A stretch of DNA of 64,000 bases. Origin: Acinetobacter equi (GTDB taxonomy: Bacteria > Pseudomonadota > Gammaproteobacteria > Pseudomonadales > Moraxellaceae). Shown one piece after another: positions 1 through 8,059 of this stretch; position 1 is the first letter of the stretch; each line of letters begins with the position of its first letter. Position numbers and translations under genes: made by a program. The stretch is taken from the NCBI RefSeq assembly GCF_001307195.1, contig NZ_CP012808.1, forward strand, positions 1,550,001 to 1,614,000, in the 5' to 3' direction. The notes below the pieces were generated by a model. The model saw nothing but the letters and a program-made list of their open reading frames with translations. It was not told the origin of the DNA and made no database searches.

Positions 1-468
1 TGCTTTACTTACCAAGTTACCAGGAGGAATGCCCCAGTTAATTTCTGATAAACCAAAAGTTGCTTCATCTGCTGCAATTGCTAAGTCACATGCAACAAGT
101 GGAGAGAAACCACCACCGAAACACCAACCGTTGACCATGGCAATTGTTGGTTTTGAGTAGAAACGAAGTAAATGCCATTGCCAACGGGAAGCATCACGAC
201 GAATGCGCTCTTGGAAAATTTCTGGTTGATTATCTACTTCACGAAAATATTCTTTTAAATCCATGCCAGCAGTCCAAGAATCACCAGCACCTGTTAAAAC
301 GAGTACTTTTGCTGCCGGATCTAATTCCAATGTTTCTAGTACATCAATCATTTCTTTATTCAGTGTTGGGCTCATCGCATTTTTCTTTTCTGGACGATTT
401 AATGTCACCCATGCAATGCCTGAATCAACTTGTACATCAACTGTTTGCCAGCGGTTCTGATAAGACAT
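1..468 (-). CDS. hcaA: p-hydroxycinnamoyl-CoA hydratase/lyase, 3' end cut by window
   Basis: Crotonase-fold enzyme that hydrates feruloyl-, caffeoyl- or coumaroyl-CoA and cleaves the product to an aromatic aldehyde plus acetyl-CoA. The visible 156 codons begin MSYQNRWQTVDVQ and contain the crotonase oxyanion-hole segments NRPEKKNAMSP, AGMDLKEYF and NGWCFGGGFSPL. An AAGGAG site lies just upstream of the ATG at 468. The frame is open to base 1, so the C-terminal part lies outside the window. It is divergent from the HcaK-type permease and HcaR-type MarR repressor, and vanAB lies nearby, which fits ferulate to vanillin to vanillate. Family assignment is firm; the hca name rests on synteny known from Acinetobacter. 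Confidence 0.9.
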   Translation of the reverse strand, partial: MSYQNRWQTVDVQVDSGIAWVTLNRPEKKNAMSPTLNKEMIDVLETLELDPAAKVLVLTGAGDSWTAGMDLKEYFREVDNQPEIFQERIRRDASRWQWHLLRFYSKPTIAMVNGWCFGGGFSPLVACDLAIAADEATFGLSEINWGIPPGNLVSKA

Positions 469-511
469 GTGTAGCTCCTTAATGTATGTTTTATGTCCTG
501 ATGCTTTTTAA

Positions 512-527
512 TTTAATATCAGTTAAA
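512..527. promoter_or_regulatory. Possible MarR-type operator in the hcaA/hcaK intergenic region
   Basis: The 264-base gap between divergent hcaA and hcaK is very AT-rich. It holds one short inverted repeat, TTTAA-6-TTAAA, close to the hcaA start. A MarR repressor would be expected to act here, but AT-rich DNA gives such repeats by chance, so this is only a candidate. Confidence 0.2.
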
Positions 528-732
528 CTTACATTCAAGCATTATTTTGGATTTTTTATATATTTTTTATAACTTATTGAAAATTAAATTATTAAAATAT
601 TATTTTGTAAATATATAAAAATATATGTTGATTAAATTATAAGTTTGGGTGATATTTTTTTAATTGCTTAGGACGGAAGGCAATACATAGGATGTGTATA
701 GATTAGAAAAATCTAAGAAAGGACTATAACGA

Positions 733-1965
733 ATGGAAAATAGTGTAAGTAGTAAAAGTAAAGCCACACTTACACTCGTATTGTGCTTTGCTATTGCCGT
801 CTTTGAGGGTTTCGATCTTCAATCAATGGGCGTTGCAGCACCACGTATGCGAGCAGAGTTTGGCTTAGATAATGCACAAATGGCTTGGGCTTTCAGTGCA
901 GCAATTTTAGGGACTTTACCAGGTGCATTACTTGGTGGACGCTATGCGGATAAAATTGGACGTAAAGCAGTTCTTTTAACCAGTATTTTTATTTTTGGTG
1001 TTATGTCAGTTTTGACCGCATATGCATCAGATTATACTTTATTACTCATCATCCGGTTTTTAACGGGTTTAGGGATGGGTGGTGCTTTACCAATGATGAT
1101 TACAATGGCATCAGAAGCTGTTTCTGAGAAGCATAAAGGTGCTGCCGTAAGTATCATGTATAGTGGTATTCCATTTGGTGGAATGTTGACTTCATTTGTT
1201 GCGATGGGACTTGCAGGAGATGAACAATGGCGTCATATTTTTTATGTCGGTGGATTTGCCCCAATATTATTGATTCCGCTTTTAATGAAGTTTTTGCCGG
1301 AATCGAAGGATTATTTAACAGCATCAAGAACAAAACCATCTATACCATTTTTTGAAGTATTATTTGCGAAAGAACGTCGATTCTCAACCATTCAAATTTG
1401 GATCAGCTTCTTCTTTACATTGGTTGTTTTATATTTCCTTTTAAATTGGTTACCGTTATTGATGGGTGCTCAAGGTTTAGGGAAAACCGAAGCGAATTAC
1501 GTGCAAATTGGTTACAACATTGGTGGTATTTTTGGTTCCATTATCATGGGGGTTCTACTTGATAAGATCAGAATGAGCATTGTGATTAAACTCATTTATA
1601 TTGGTATTTTAGTATCGTTATGCTGTTTGGCAATTTCTCCAACAGTGGCTTTATTATCTTTGTCTGCTGTGGGGTGTGGTTTATTTATTGTGGGTGGTCA
1701 ATCTGCATTATATGGACTTGCTGCAATGTTCTATCCAACTGAAATGCGTGGAACAGGTGTAGGAGCAGCTGTAGCTATTGGTCGAATAGGTTCTTTTGCA
1801 GGGCCTTTGTTTGCTGGTATGCTATTATCAATGGGTTCAAGCTCTGCAATGGTAATTGGTGCAAGTATTCCATTAATCTTTATTGCAGCAATTGCGGCAC
1901 TTTTCTTGGTGCGGAAACCAAAAGTACAAGAAGCTACTTCGGTGCTAAAAGTCGCATCGCAGTAA
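733..1965 (+). CDS. hcaK: MFS aromatic acid:H+ symporter (AAHS family), HcaK/VanK/PcaK type
   Basis: Inner-membrane 12-helix major facilitator, 410 residues, with the aromatic-acid-symporter signature in helix 1 (FEGFDLQSMGV) and the loop 2-3 motif GGRYADKIGRKAV. The start is supported by AAGGA about 10 bases upstream. It probably imports hydroxycinnamates or vanillate for the neighbouring catabolic genes. It lies divergent from hcaA and is followed by a terminator hairpin and the MarR gene. The transporter family is clear; the exact substrate (hydroxycinnamate versus vanillate or hydroxybenzoate) is inferred from position only. Confidence 0.85.
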   Translation: MENSVSSKSKATLTLVLCFAIAVFEGFDLQSMGVAAPRMRAEFGLDNAQMAWAFSAAILGTLPGALLGGRYADKIGRKAVLLTSIFIFGVMSVLTAYASDYTLLLIIRFLTGLGMGGALPMMITMASEAVSEKHKGAAVSIMYSGIPFGGMLTSFVAMGLAGDEQWRHIFYVGGFAPILLIPLLMKFLPESKDYLTASRTKPSIPFFEVLFAKERRFSTIQIWISFFFTLVVLYFLLNWLPLLMGAQGLGKTEANYVQIGYNIGGIFGSIIMGVLLDKIRMSIVIKLIYIGILVSLCCLAISPTVALLSLSAVGCGLFIVGGQSALYGLAAMFYPTEMRGTGVGAAVAIGRIGSFAGPLFAGMLLSMGSSSAMVIGASIPLIFIAAIAALFLVRKPKVQEATSVLKVASQ

Positions 1966-1978
1966 GTGAAATAATCGA

Positions 1979-2007
1979 GTATGGTCTAGCATAGGCCATA
2001 CTTTTTT
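1979..2007 (+). terminator. Rho-independent terminator after hcaK
   Basis: Stem GTATGG/CCATAC with an 11-base loop, followed by a run of T. It separates hcaK from the downstream MarR gene, so hcaR probably depends on its own promoter or on read-through. Confidence 0.75.
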
Positions 2008-2034
2008 ATGTCTAAAATTTAAGGCGGTATTATT

Positions 2035-2484
2035 ATGATTGAGCAACAAACCCATCAATTGCCAACATTAAGCTATATGATTGCGCGTGTTGATCGTATT
2101 ATTAGTAAATTACTCAGCGAAGAACTCAAAGATTTAAGTATTACTTTACCGCAATTTACAGCATTGTCTGTATTGGCAGCAAAGGGAAGTCTATCTAATG
2201 CAAAGTTAGCAGAGCGTTCATTTATTAAACCACAATCTACTAATAAAATTTTACAAGACTTATTAAGCCAAGGTTGGATTGTAAAACAGTCAGATCCATC
2301 ACATGGTCGTCGTATTTTAATTCATGTCACACCTGAAGGTTTTGAAAAATTAAGTCAATGTCGTACGATCGTTAAAAAACTTGAAGACACAATGTTAAAT
2401 GGTATTGATATTAATCTATCACTTTTGATTCGTAATAACTTAGATATCATGGCGAACAATTTGCAAAAGCAGAATAGCGTATAA
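2035..2484 (+). CDS. hcaR: MarR-family repressor, HcaR type
   Basis: A 149-residue winged-helix MarR regulator. The helix-turn-helix is around residues 50-75 (KLAERSFIKPQSTNKILQDL), followed by the wing with the family SDPSHGRRILIHVTPEG motif. In Acinetobacter the corresponding protein represses hca genes and is released by hydroxycinnamoyl-CoA thioesters. Its location next to hcaA and the AAHS permease supports the same role here. An AAGGCGGT sequence precedes the ATG. MarR identity is sure; the ligand is inferred from synteny. Confidence 0.85.
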   Translation: MIEQQTHQLPTLSYMIARVDRIISKLLSEELKDLSITLPQFTALSVLAAKGSLSNAKLAERSFIKPQSTNKILQDLLSQGWIVKQSDPSHGRRILIHVTPEGFEKLSQCRTIVKKLEDTMLNGIDINLSLLIRNNLDIMANNLQKQNSV

Positions 2485-2633
2485 AATTCGATATGTGGTC
2501 GGATTGAAAATTTAGAATGCATATGAGAATAAATGATATTAGATCGGGTTTTAAACTTTATTTTATCGAATGAAGATACTGTGAATAGATTGAAATGATT
2601 GACTTGAATCGGTAGCATCAGGAAACTTTACCC

Positions 2634-3329
2634 ATGGCGAGCAATACGATGTCTTCTGGTCAGCAAGTACTGATTGAACTAAGAAAAATGATAATTTCTG
2701 GTGAGCTACAAGGAGGATTACGGTTAGCTGAAATTCCTACAGCTGAAATGTTGGGTGTTTCGCGGCAGCCTATTAGAGTTGCTTTTCGGTTGCTTGAGCA
2801 AGAGGGATTATTATTAAAAAATCCAACTCGGGGTTACACAGTACGAGAAATATCCCCAAAACTTATTCAAGATGCTCTTGAAGTTCGTGGTGTTTTAGAA
2901 GGTCTTGCTGCAAAAAAATTAGCAGAAAAAGGGATGAGTGAAACTGAACAAAAACAGTTAATGATGTGCCTTGAGAATATTGATCCTATTTTTGAAAAAT
3001 CAGAACTAACAGATGATGATATTGAAATTTATCATCATTTTAATATGATTTTTCATAATACAATTATACAGGCTACAGACAATCTTGCGATTACTCAGGC
3101 ATTATCTAAAAATAATCAGTTGCCGATGGCATCTGCACAAGCAATTACGTTTGATAAAAAAAATCATTTGTCAGAGATTAGACGTTTACAACATGGGCAT
3201 ATTCAGCATTGTGCAATTTATCAGGCATTATTGAGCCGAGATGCAGCACGTGCAGAAAGTTTAATGCGTGAACATAGCCATGTTGTTACATTGGGAAGCA
3301 TGATGCGAGCAGTATTTGAAACGAAATGA
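2634..3329 (+). CDS. vanR: GntR/FadR-type repressor, VanR type
   Basis: A 231-residue protein with an N-terminal GntR winged helix (residues about 8-75; AEMLGVSRQPIRVAFRLLEQ) and a C-terminal FCD ligand-binding domain rich in His/Asp. It is convergent with vanBA, whose promoter carries an ATTGGATCCAAT palindrome of the kind bound by GntR-type VanR repressors. By analogy vanillate relieves repression. AGGA lies about 9 bases before the ATG. The FCD domain and the operator support the call; direct evidence of vanillate binding cannot be seen. Confidence 0.85.
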   Translation: MASNTMSSGQQVLIELRKMIISGELQGGLRLAEIPTAEMLGVSRQPIRVAFRLLEQEGLLLKNPTRGYTVREISPKLIQDALEVRGVLEGLAAKKLAEKGMSETEQKQLMMCLENIDPIFEKSELTDDDIEIYHHFNMIFHNTIIQATDNLAITQALSKNNQLPMASAQAITFDKKNHLSEIRRLQHGHIQHCAIYQALLSRDAARAESLMREHSHVVTLGSMMRAVFETK

Positions 3330-3349
3330 GTTCATCATTCCGTTTCAAA
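3315..3349. terminator. Hairpin between convergent vanR and vanB
   Basis: A long near-perfect inverted repeat (TTTGAAACG...CGTTTCAAA) spans the vanR stop codon. There is no good T run on the plus side, so it could act as a weak bidirectional terminator or an mRNA 3'-end stabiliser. Confidence 0.5.
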
Positions 3350-3380
3350 ACCTAAGTGAATATTTCTTTAAACTAAAATA

Positions 3381-4322
3381 TTATAAATCAATGATTAATG
3401 TTTTAGATTTTGCACGTGAACAACATGGTGTAAAAAGTTTATTTTCAGCCTGTTCTTCTTCGGTTAGATATAAATCTCGATGGTCAATTTCACCTGACAT
3501 AACATTAACCAAACAAGTACCACATATGCCTTGCTCACATGAAACGGGAACACATATTCCTGCTGCTTCTAGGGCTTTTACGGCTGTCTGATCTGGGGCT
3601 ACATGAATGATTTGTCCTGTTTTTAAAATTTGAATATTAAAACTTCCATCATTACTTGTATCTATTGTAGGGGCATTAAAGTGCTCCTTATGAATGTGAC
3701 TATCAAGCCAAGCATTTTTTTGAGCGGTTTGAATAACAAAATCCATGAAACCATTTGGACCACACACATAGAGATGTTGATGGGCTGAATGATGCCTTAA
3801 TTCATGATTTAAATCACATTGGGTATTGGGTTCATCATCAATATGAATATATACAGAATTCCCAAGTTCAGTTAGCTCTTCTAAAAAAGCGAGGGATGTA
3901 CGAGTTTTAACAAAGTAAAAGAGCTGAAAACTTTTGTTTTGTCGTTTTAATTCTTTTGCCATTGCCAGTATTGGGGTAATACCTATTCCGCCTGCACAAA
4001 GTATGGCATGTCCTAAATGAGGGTTAAGCGCAAATAAATTACGTGGCTCACTAATAATTAATCGTTGCCCAACTTTCAGTTGTTCGTGAATATATCGCGA
4101 ACCTCCACGTGAACTCGGATCTTTTAAAACGCCAATAACATAACGATGTTGCTCTGAACTACAATTTGCCAATGAGTATTGTCGTATTAAGCCATCACCT
4201 AAATGTACATCAATATGTGCACCAGCTTGAAAAGCAGGTAAAGGAATTTGATTTTCAGAAATTAATTCAAAAGATAAAATATCTGGATTATGTCTATGAA
4301 TTTGATGAATGGTCACTTCCAT
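3381..4322 (-). CDS. vanB: Vanillate O-demethylase reductase subunit
   Basis: Electron-transfer partner of VanA, passing electrons from NAD(P)H through flavin and a [2Fe-2S] cluster. Order: FAD/FMN-binding barrel (RQYSLANCS), NAD-binding domain (GGIGITPILAMAKEL), C-terminal plant-type ferredoxin with CEQGICGTC at about residues 262-270 and a final Cys near 300. I chose the ATG at 4322 because AAGGA lies 8 bases upstream; a longer frame from a TTG at 4364 has no ribosome site. That gives 313 residues, as usual for VanB. It lies directly downstream of vanA in one transcript. Confidence 0.93.
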   Translation of the reverse strand: MEVTIHQIHRHNPDILSFELISENQIPLPAFQAGAHIDVHLGDGLIRQYSLANCSSEQHRYVIGVLKDPSSRGGSRYIHEQLKVGQRLIISEPRNLFALNPHLGHAILCAGGIGITPILAMAKELKRQNKSFQLFYFVKTRTSLAFLEELTELGNSVYIHIDDEPNTQCDLNHELRHHSAHQHLYVCGPNGFMDFVIQTAQKNAWLDSHIHKEHFNAPTIDTSNDGSFNIQILKTGQIIHVAPDQTAVKALEAAGICVPVSCEQGICGTCLVNVMSGEIDHRDLYLTEEEQAENKLFTPCCSRAKSKTLIIDL

Positions 4323-4374
4323 GTGAGTATTGTCCTTTACAATAATTTTGAATGGATTATTCAAGAGTCAGATT

Positions 4375-5445
4375 TTATTGAAGATTGACTGAAGGGATTT
4401 GATCCGATGCAATATTTTGTACTTGTTCTAGACTTATTAAACGATCAATCACTTTACGAGCTTGAACACCACCAGCATCAATATTGAGCATTAATAATTT
4501 TCGATTAGGATATCGAAGTAAGTTTTGTTGTTGTTGCTCTAACATGTCTAGATCTTCTGAGAAAATTTTTCCTTGACCTTCTTTAATTTGAGCTGTTAAT
4601 TCAGCATTATCAGCTTGGAAATGACGTGCCATTCCCCAAAAGTACCAATGAGATGTTTCTGTTTCTGGTGTAATAAAATCAACAACAACAGAAGAGACTT
4701 TTTTATCTTCTTGAGCATGATAACCACCATGTCCTGCATGTGCGACACCAACTTCAATATGTACATTGCTTGGTGCATGAAAATGACAGATTTGCCAACG
4801 ATCAACAGGAACATCAGTTGCTAGATTATTGCCTTTAAGTGCCATTTGCCAAAATGGAGGGGCATAAATATTTTTCATATGGCGTTCGGTAATAACATGA
4901 TCACCATCAACACGTGTTGTAGGTGCTGCTTCATCTATTTCTTTTTGACCAATACTATTTGCATGAACATAAGTTTCATGTGTTAAATCCATGAGATTAT
5001 CAATCATTAAGCGATAGTCACAATTGATATGAAATAAGCCACCACCATAAGCCCATTCTTTACTTTCAGCCCATTCAAGTACGGGTAAATCATCTTCAGT
5101 TGCAAGATGTTGTTCACCAGGCCATACCCAAATAAAACCGTATTTTTCAATGACGCTATAACTTTTATTACATGGGAAGCCTCGAACGCGTTGTCCAGGC
5201 ATAGATATAGTTTTTCCATCACAACCCATAACAAGTCCATGATAGCCACATACTAAATTTCCATCTTCAATAAAACCTAAAGATAAAGGTGCTCCTCGGT
5301 GAGGGCAAAAGTCTTCGACAGCATAGATTTTATTTTCTTTACCACGATAAAACACGATTTTTTCTCCACAGATTTGACGACCCAATGGTTTATCTGTGAC
5401 TTCTTCTAGACGTGCTGCTACATACCAAGCATTTTTGATGAACAT
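4375..5445 (-). CDS. vanA: Vanillate O-demethylase oxygenase subunit (Rieske)
   Basis: Terminal Rieske oxygenase, 356 residues, that O-demethylates vanillate to protocatechuate and formaldehyde. Rieske ligands are C47, H49 (CPHRGAP) and C66, H69 (CGYHG). The mononuclear iron motif DLTHETYVH gives D153, H156 and H161. A GGAGA site precedes the ATG. It is the first gene of vanAB; its promoter overlaps a VanR-type palindrome. Vanillate is the product expected after HcaA action on ferulate, so the two local clusters form one pathway. Confidence 0.95.
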   Translation of the reverse strand: MFIKNAWYVAARLEEVTDKPLGRQICGEKIVFYRGKENKIYAVEDFCPHRGAPLSLGFIEDGNLVCGYHGLVMGCDGKTISMPGQRVRGFPCNKSYSVIEKYGFIWVWPGEQHLATEDDLPVLEWAESKEWAYGGGLFHINCDYRLMIDNLMDLTHETYVHANSIGQKEIDEAAPTTRVDGDHVITERHMKNIYAPPFWQMALKGNNLATDVPVDRWQICHFHAPSNVHIEVGVAHAGHGGYHAQEDKKVSSVVVDFITPETETSHWYFWGMARHFQADNAELTAQIKEGQGKIFSEDLDMLEQQQQNLLRYPNRKLLMLNIDAGGVQARKVIDRLISLEQVQNIASDQIPSVNLQ

Positions 5446-5462
5446 AGATTGATCTCCATATC

Positions 5463-5501
5463 AATTGGATCCAATTTATGGTTTTTTGTTCAATATGTCA
5501 A
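5463..5501 (-). promoter_or_regulatory. vanA promoter with VanR-type operator on the -10 box
   Basis: On the minus strand TTGACA (5496-5501) and TAAATT (5473-5478) are spaced by 17 bases. The -10 box overlaps a perfect palindrome AATTGGATCCAATT (5463-5476), which contains the 12-base ATTGGATCCAAT sequence known as a VanR operator. Repressor bound here would block RNA polymerase. Confidence 0.8.
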
Positions 5502-5525
5502 ACTAATTTAATCATAATATTAATT

Positions 5526-5536
5526 TTTGGATCCAT
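5526..5536. promoter_or_regulatory. Second partial VanR-type site upstream of the vanA -35 box
   Basis: TTGGATCCA repeats the core of the operator found at the -10 box, about 60 bases farther upstream. It may be a second, weaker repressor site allowing looping or cooperative binding. Confidence 0.5.
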
Positions 5537-5608
5537 TTTGTGTGAAAATAATCGTATACTTTTTGGAATTGTATGAATGAAATTTACGAATTGATTTGTA
5601 TGCAAAAG

Positions 5609-5920
5609 TTACCCTTTACAATATAAATTATAAAGTGTTTTCATGAGAGTGAGGATTTTAGGATCAGAAAGTCGATAAAATATTTGTTTACCTTCTCGAC
5701 GAGTCGACACAATATAATTCTTACGAAGAACGGTTAATTGTTGAGATAGAGTAGGTTGATAAATCTCAGTACAAACCTCAATTTGTTGAACATTGAGTTC
5801 ACCATCGACCAAAACACATAAAATCTTTAAACGATCTGGATTGGATAAAACTTTTAAGTAACCTGAAACAATATCTACTTTGGAAAAATCAATTTTAGGG
5901 TGATCAACTGGATTATTCAT
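5609..5920 (-). CDS. ArsR/SmtB-family repressor, BigR/SqrR-like by context
   Basis: A small winged-helix repressor of about 103 residues, with recognition region YQPTLSQQLTVLRKNYIV and wing TRREGKQIFYRLSD. Two cysteines (near residues 37 and 51) flank the helix region in a way reminiscent of BigR/SqrR persulfide sensors, rather than the metal-site CxC of ArsR. It is divergent from two YeeE/YedE genes and a Blh remnant, the classic BigR regulon. I prefer the ATG at 5920; a GTG at 5938 would add six residues, and neither has a strong ribosome site. Confidence 0.8.
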   Translation of the reverse strand: MNNPVDHPKIDFSKVDIVSGYLKVLSNPDRLKILCVLVDGELNVQQIEVCTEIYQPTLSQQLTVLRKNYIVSTRREGKQIFYRLSDPKILTLMKTLYNLYCKG

Positions 5921-5987
5921 TACAGTGTCCGAATGCACTATCGAGAAGAAGAAGGGATTAGAAAAACCATATCATATTATTGCTTTT

Positions 5988-6013
5988 AATATTATATAAA
6001 ATTGTATAATATT
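5988..6013. promoter_or_regulatory. Candidate operator for the ArsR/BigR-like repressor
   Basis: An inverted repeat AATATTAT-10-ATAATATT lies in the 120-base divergent intergenic region, close to the start of the first YeeE/YedE gene. BigR-type repressors bind AT-rich palindromes of about this size. Confidence 0.5.
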
Positions 6014-6041
6014 GATAAAAATATTGTTTTAAGGGGATGTA

Positions 6042-6458
6042 ATGCATGAATTTTTGATTGCCTTTGCAGGTGGACTTATGCTTGGTCTTTCCGTTGTAGG
6101 ATACCTCTATGTCAATGGACGTATTGCTGGCATTAGCGGGCTGATTAGTCAGGTATTAAACTTTCAAGCTGTTTTTAAAACACCAGCGATTTGGTTTTTA
6201 TTGGGTTTGATGATTACACCATTTATTTATGGACTTTTTGTACAACCTGAAATTCATATTGAAGCAACGCCATTAATGATGATCCTTGCTGGTCTATTAG
6301 TTGGTTTTGGTACTCGTTTAGGATCTGGGTGTACAAGTGGGCATGGCATTTGTGGAATGAGTCGTTTATCTAAGCGTTCAATTATTGCAACCATTACATT
6401 TATGTTTGCAGGATTTATTACTGTATATATTGTTCGCCATCTAATGGAAGCACTTTAA
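6042..6458 (+). CDS. YeeE/YedE-family sulfur transport half protein (first of pair)
   Basis: A 138-residue membrane protein with about four helices and the conserved YeeE/YedE segment [20 protein letters not shown], whose cysteines are thought to relay thiosulfate or persulfide sulfur. It is half the size of E. coli YeeE and is paired with the next gene, as in PmpA/PmpB. AGGGG precedes the ATG. Expression is likely controlled by the divergent ArsR-type gene. The substrate is inferred from family knowledge. Confidence 0.85.
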   Translation: MHEFLIAFAGGLMLGLSVVGYLYVNGRIAGISGLISQVLNFQAVFKTPAIWFLLGLMITPFIYGLFVQPEIHIEATPLMMILAGLLVGFGTRLGSGCTSGHGICGMSRLSKRSIIATITFMFAGFITVYIVRHLMEAL

Positions 6459-6459
6459 A

Positions 6460-6876
6460 ATGAAGAATATTTTTGCATTTTTCTTTGGTGCATTATTTTC
6501 AGTTGGACTAATGGTATCAGGAATGTCAAATCCCCAAAAAGTGATCGATTTTTTAGATATTTTTGGACAATGGGATGCAAGTTTAGCATTTGTGATGATG
6601 GGAGCAATTACAATTGCAGTTATTCCTTTTCAAAAAGTAGTACGCCAAACTCAGCCTAAAACGGTCTTTAATGAAGCGATTGAATTACCAAGTAATCAGT
6701 GCATAGATTCAAAGCTAATTATTGGAAGTTTAATATTTGGAATGGGGTGGGGAGTTGCGGGGATTTGTCCTGCACCAAGTTTTACATTAATTGGTCTTGG
6801 ATATTATCAGGTATTGTATTTTATTGTTGCTATGTTAATTGGTGTCCTGCTTCATCGTAAATGGTCGGGAGCATAG
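6460..6876 (+). CDS. YeeE/YedE-family sulfur transport half protein (second of pair)
   Basis: A 138-residue membrane protein starting one base after the previous stop, so translation is coupled. It carries the matching half motif GWGVAGICPAPSF and about four helices. Together the two proteins correspond to one full-length YeeE-like channel. The stop is followed immediately by the tail of a Blh-like dioxygenase, so this operon once continued with an enzyme. Confidence 0.85.
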   Translation: MKNIFAFFFGALFSVGLMVSGMSNPQKVIDFLDIFGQWDASLAFVMMGAITIAVIPFQKVVRQTQPKTVFNEAIELPSNQCIDSKLIIGSLIFGMGWGVAGICPAPSFTLIGLGYYQVLYFIVAMLIGVLLHRKWSGA

Positions 6877-6879
6877 TAA

Positions 6880-7038
6880 TTGTTCAAGAAACCTTTAAGT
6901 AATGAACTCGATGCTACGCTTAGTATGCCAAAACTGATATTGCCAGCGATTCAAGTAAATATGAGAGTAGGTCATTTTCCTGAACCAGAACACAATGGAA
7001 TTTCTTATTTAAAATTACCTTTAAATTATTTTTCTTAA
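6880..7038 (+). pseudogene. C-terminal remnant of a Blh/ETHE1-like persulfide dioxygenase
   Basis: About 50 codons are open immediately after the second YeeE/YedE gene and end at a TAA (7036-7038). The peptide includes DATLSMPKLILPAIQVNMR and the closing YLKLPLNYF. This resembles the C-terminus of MBL-fold Blh proteins, which accompany BigR and YeeE/YedE genes. No metallo-beta-lactamase HxHxDH motif is present. I read it as the scar of a deletion that removed the catalytic part. No other gene is visible in 7039-7204. The match is from memory of the family, not a search. Confidence 0.55.
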
Positions 7039-7204
7039 AGATAAAATCATTTTTTGTATAAGACAGTAATTAAAAGTTTATTTAAGATGAATGAGTATGT
7101 TGTGTATATTGTTAATACATAAACAGTTTTAAAGATGAAAAAGATTAATTTTTTATGTTTAAATGGTGATATTCGTGCAGATGTAATATTGGGTTAGGGT
7201 ATAA

Positions 7205-7549
7205 ATGTTTGATGTATCTATATTAAGAGAGTTATTGGTTTCTTGTGTTCAATTTCTCCAGCTCTCTTTAGAAGCCATATCCGTTATCTGTGTCGTAATT
7301 GGTTTAATCAAAACACTCATTGTTTTAATACAATTTAAATCTGGGCGAACCGCACGTTATTGTTTTGGGGATTGGTTAGCAACAGCATTAGAGTTTCAAT
7401 TGGCTGCTGATATTTTAGCGACAACTGTCGACCCAGACTTAGATAGTCTCATTAAATTAGCCATTATTGCTTTGATTCGAACATTCCTAAATTATTTCTT
7501 AGCAAAAGAATTGGAACATAAACCAGAATTAGAACAGAAGAAAAGCTAA
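7205..7549 (+). CDS. DUF1622 membrane protein
   Basis: A 114-residue protein with a first hydrophobic helix at about residues 20-40 and the DUF1622 central pattern (ARYCFGDWLATALEFQLAAD), then another hydrophobic stretch containing AIIALIRTFLNYFLAKELE. The function of the family is not established. It stands alone, ending in a strong bidirectional terminator shared with the convergent small gene. Confidence 0.8.
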   Translation: MFDVSILRELLVSCVQFLQLSLEAISVICVVIGLIKTLIVLIQFKSGRTARYCFGDWLATALEFQLAADILATTVDPDLDSLIKLAIIALIRTFLNYFLAKELEHKPELEQKKS

Positions 7550-7572
7550 AATTAATCATGATAGTGAAAAAT

Positions 7573-7598
7573 AAAAAACCCTTTAAAAAGGGTTTTTT
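7573..7598. terminator. Bidirectional terminator between convergent genes
   Basis: AAAAAACCC-TTTAAAAA-GGGTTTTTT forms a short stem with A and T tracts on both sides. It serves the DUF1622 gene on the plus strand and the His-rich membrane protein gene on the minus strand. Confidence 0.85.
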
Positions 7599-7613
7599 AT
7601 TGAGGAATTATTT

Positions 7614-7943
7614 TCAATGGCTATGAGCAATACCTTCTTCATGTGCAACCATATGAGCATGTTCTTCTTCTGTCATCCCATGAGTATTAGCTGAATTTTT
7701 TGCAATTTCTTCACGTTTTAGCTTATCTTCTTGTGCTTTTTGAATCGCGTCAGCAGACATTGTTGGTGCTTCTTTAAATGCATGTTGCTGTGTGTCATGC
7801 TTACGTTGCTGGCTTGGCATGTAATCTGCTTCAGAATTCACAGCTAAGTAAATGAAACCTAAGAAAATAGCACCAATAACACATGCAATAATAAGTGCTT
7901 TCCAGCCCCAAGGTGTGCTTTCAGGTGTAGGAAGATCAGCCAT
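7614..7943 (-). CDS. Small single-pass membrane protein with His-rich tail
   Basis: From the ATG at 7943 the product is 109 residues: a short Pro-rich head, one transmembrane helix (about residues 15-35) and a charged, helical tail ending in a His-rich segment (EEEHAHMVAHEEGIAHSH). A longer frame reaches 8036 but would run into the AraC gene's terminator, so the shorter start is preferred. I do not recognise a named family. The His-rich end suggests possible metal contact, which is speculation. Confidence 0.65.
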   Translation of the reverse strand: MADLPTPESTPWGWKALIIACVIGAIFLGFIYLAVNSEADYMPSQQRKHDTQQHAFKEAPTMSADAIQKAQEDKLKREEIAKNSANTHGMTEEEHAHMVAHEEGIAHSH

Positions 7944-8014
7944 AATTGATATACCAATAACAGACGATAAAATAAAGTTGGAAGATGTTATATCACAAAA
8001 AAAGAGCAACGAAT

Positions 8015-8045
8015 AAAAAACCCATGAAAAAATCATGGGTTTTTT
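8015..8045 (-). terminator. Terminator of the AraC-family gene
   Basis: AAAAAACCCATG-loop-CATGGGTTTTTT lies just downstream of the AraC-family stop codon on the minus strand. Confidence 0.85.
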
Positions 8046-8059
8046 AATAACTTAAATTA

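Noticed and set aside
144..482. 112-codon plus-strand frame at the left end
   Set aside because: Antisense to hcaA, whose crotonase motifs and ribosome site are clear.
3316..3591. 91-codon plus-strand frame
   Set aside because: Antisense to the vanB ferredoxin domain, whose motifs are unmistakable.
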